Source: Pseudomonadota bacterium
GTDB taxonomy: Bacteria > Myxococcota_A > Polyangia > Haliangiales > Haliangiaceae
Direction of reading: 5' to 3'
Length of the DNA: 5,150 nucleotides
Assembly (NCBI GenBank): GCA_023428295.1
Contig: JAEYYV010000079.1
Location: 1-5,150, forward strand
The notes below the pieces were generated by a model. The model saw only the letters and a program-made list of their open reading frames with translations, searched no databases and was not told where the DNA came from. Positions 4,613 to 5,150 of the stretch are shown in pieces (within the stretch, counting starts at the first letter, position 1; every line of letters starts with the position of its first letter). Position numbers and translations under genes: made by a program.

Positions 4613-5150
4613 ATGGCGTCACTGATCCAGAAGAACTTTCGAGCACGCAAGAGCTTCGCGAAGCTCAAGCAGGTCATCGAGATTCCGAACCTGATCGATA
4701 TCCAGAAGCGTAGCTACGACAAGTTTCTCCAGATCGACATTCCGATCGACAAGCGCGAAGACATCGGCCTCCAGGGCGTCTTCAAGAGCGTCTTCCCGAT
4801 CAAGGACTTCTCCGAAACGAGCTCGCTCGAGTTCGTCTCGTACAATCTCGAGAAGCCGAAGTACGACGTCGACGAGTGCCGCGCGCGCGGCATGACGTTC
4901 GCGGCCCCGATCAAGGTCGTCATCCGACTGGTCGTGTGGGATGTGAACGAGGAGACGGGCGTGCAGTCCATCCGCGACGTGAAGGAGCAAGAGGTCTACT
5001 TCGGCGAGATCCCGCTGATGACCGACTCCGGCACGTTCATCATCAACGGCACCGAGCGCGTGATCGTCAGCCAGCTCCACCGCTCGCCGGGCGTGTTCTT
5101 CGACCACGACAAGGGCAAGACTCACTCGAGCGGCAAGCTCCTGTACTCGG
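4613..5150 (+). CDS. rpoB: DNA-directed RNA polymerase subunit beta, N-terminal part (partial)
   Basis: The first 179 codons are present and the frame runs off the window edge; full-length RpoB has over 1100 residues. The beta subunit forms one pincer of the RNA polymerase core and much of its active site. The visible part covers the N-terminal beginning and protrusion. It includes IEIPNLIDIQKRSYDKFL, GLQGVFKSVFPIKDF, ETSSLEFVSYNLEKPKYDV and the very conserved EQEVYFGEIPLMTDSGTFI and INGTERVIVSQLHRSPGVFF, then DHDKGKTHSSGKLLYS. The start MASLIQKNFRARKSFAKL aligns in length with known bacterial N-termini. The rifampicin region and active site lie beyond the window. rpoC is expected downstream. 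The long leader and promoter candidate suggest that rpoB is partly uncoupled from rplL. Confidence 0.97.
   Translation, partial: MASLIQKNFRARKSFAKLKQVIEIPNLIDIQKRSYDKFLQIDIPIDKREDIGLQGVFKSVFPIKDFSETSSLEFVSYNLEKPKYDVDECRARGMTFAAPIKVVIRLVVWDVNEETGVQSIRDVKEQEVYFGEIPLMTDSGTFIINGTERVIVSQLHRSPGVFFDHDKGKTHSSGKLLYS

Overview
The window is a core housekeeping cluster on the + strand. Its order is the 3' end of tuf, tRNA-Trp, secE, nusG, rplK, rplA, rplJ, rplL and the 5' end of rpoB. Every protein was identified by reading its translation against family features remembered from well-known homologues; no search was run. The DNA is GC-rich, with a strong preference for C- or G-ending codons (ctc, gtc, atc, aag). 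RpoB reads most like deltaproteobacterial or myxobacterial versions (for example ETSSLEFVSY and VYFGEIPLMT). A Myxococcota or related deltaproteobacterium is therefore my best guess, but it is an inference.

Layout. Bases 1-126 are the EF-Tu C-terminus. Two hairpins follow, the second a plausible intrinsic terminator. A spacer with only a weak promoter candidate leads to tRNA-Trp at 349-421. secE (488-865) and nusG (855-1445) overlap by 11 bases. rplK (1534-1956) and rplA (2095-2805) are separated by a structured 138-base spacer. A 225-base spacer before rplJ (3031-3555) looks like an L10-type leader ending in a terminator-like hairpin. rplL (3664-4050) follows. A 562-base non-coding spacer holds an end-of-rplL hairpin, a short terminator candidate, an extended -10 promoter candidate and two strong hairpins, and then rpoB starts at 4613 and runs off the window.

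How the genes work together. EF-Tu and tRNA-Trp serve elongation. SecE is part of the SecYE translocon. NusG couples RNA polymerase to ribosomes and Rho. L11, L1, L10 and L7/L12 form the L1 stalk and the GTPase-associated stalk, where EF-Tu works. RpoB is the RNA polymerase beta subunit. In well-studied bacteria this cluster is controlled by L1 and L10 binding their own mRNAs and by attenuation before rpoB. The unusually long, hairpin-rich spacers here fit that kind of control, but the exact sites are not proven by sequence reading.

I see no mobile element, CRISPR array, defence system or unknown gene. The protein content is ordinary. What deserves a second look is in the spacers: the stop-codon hairpin of tuf, the rplA and rplJ leaders, and the rpoB leader with apparently competing structures.
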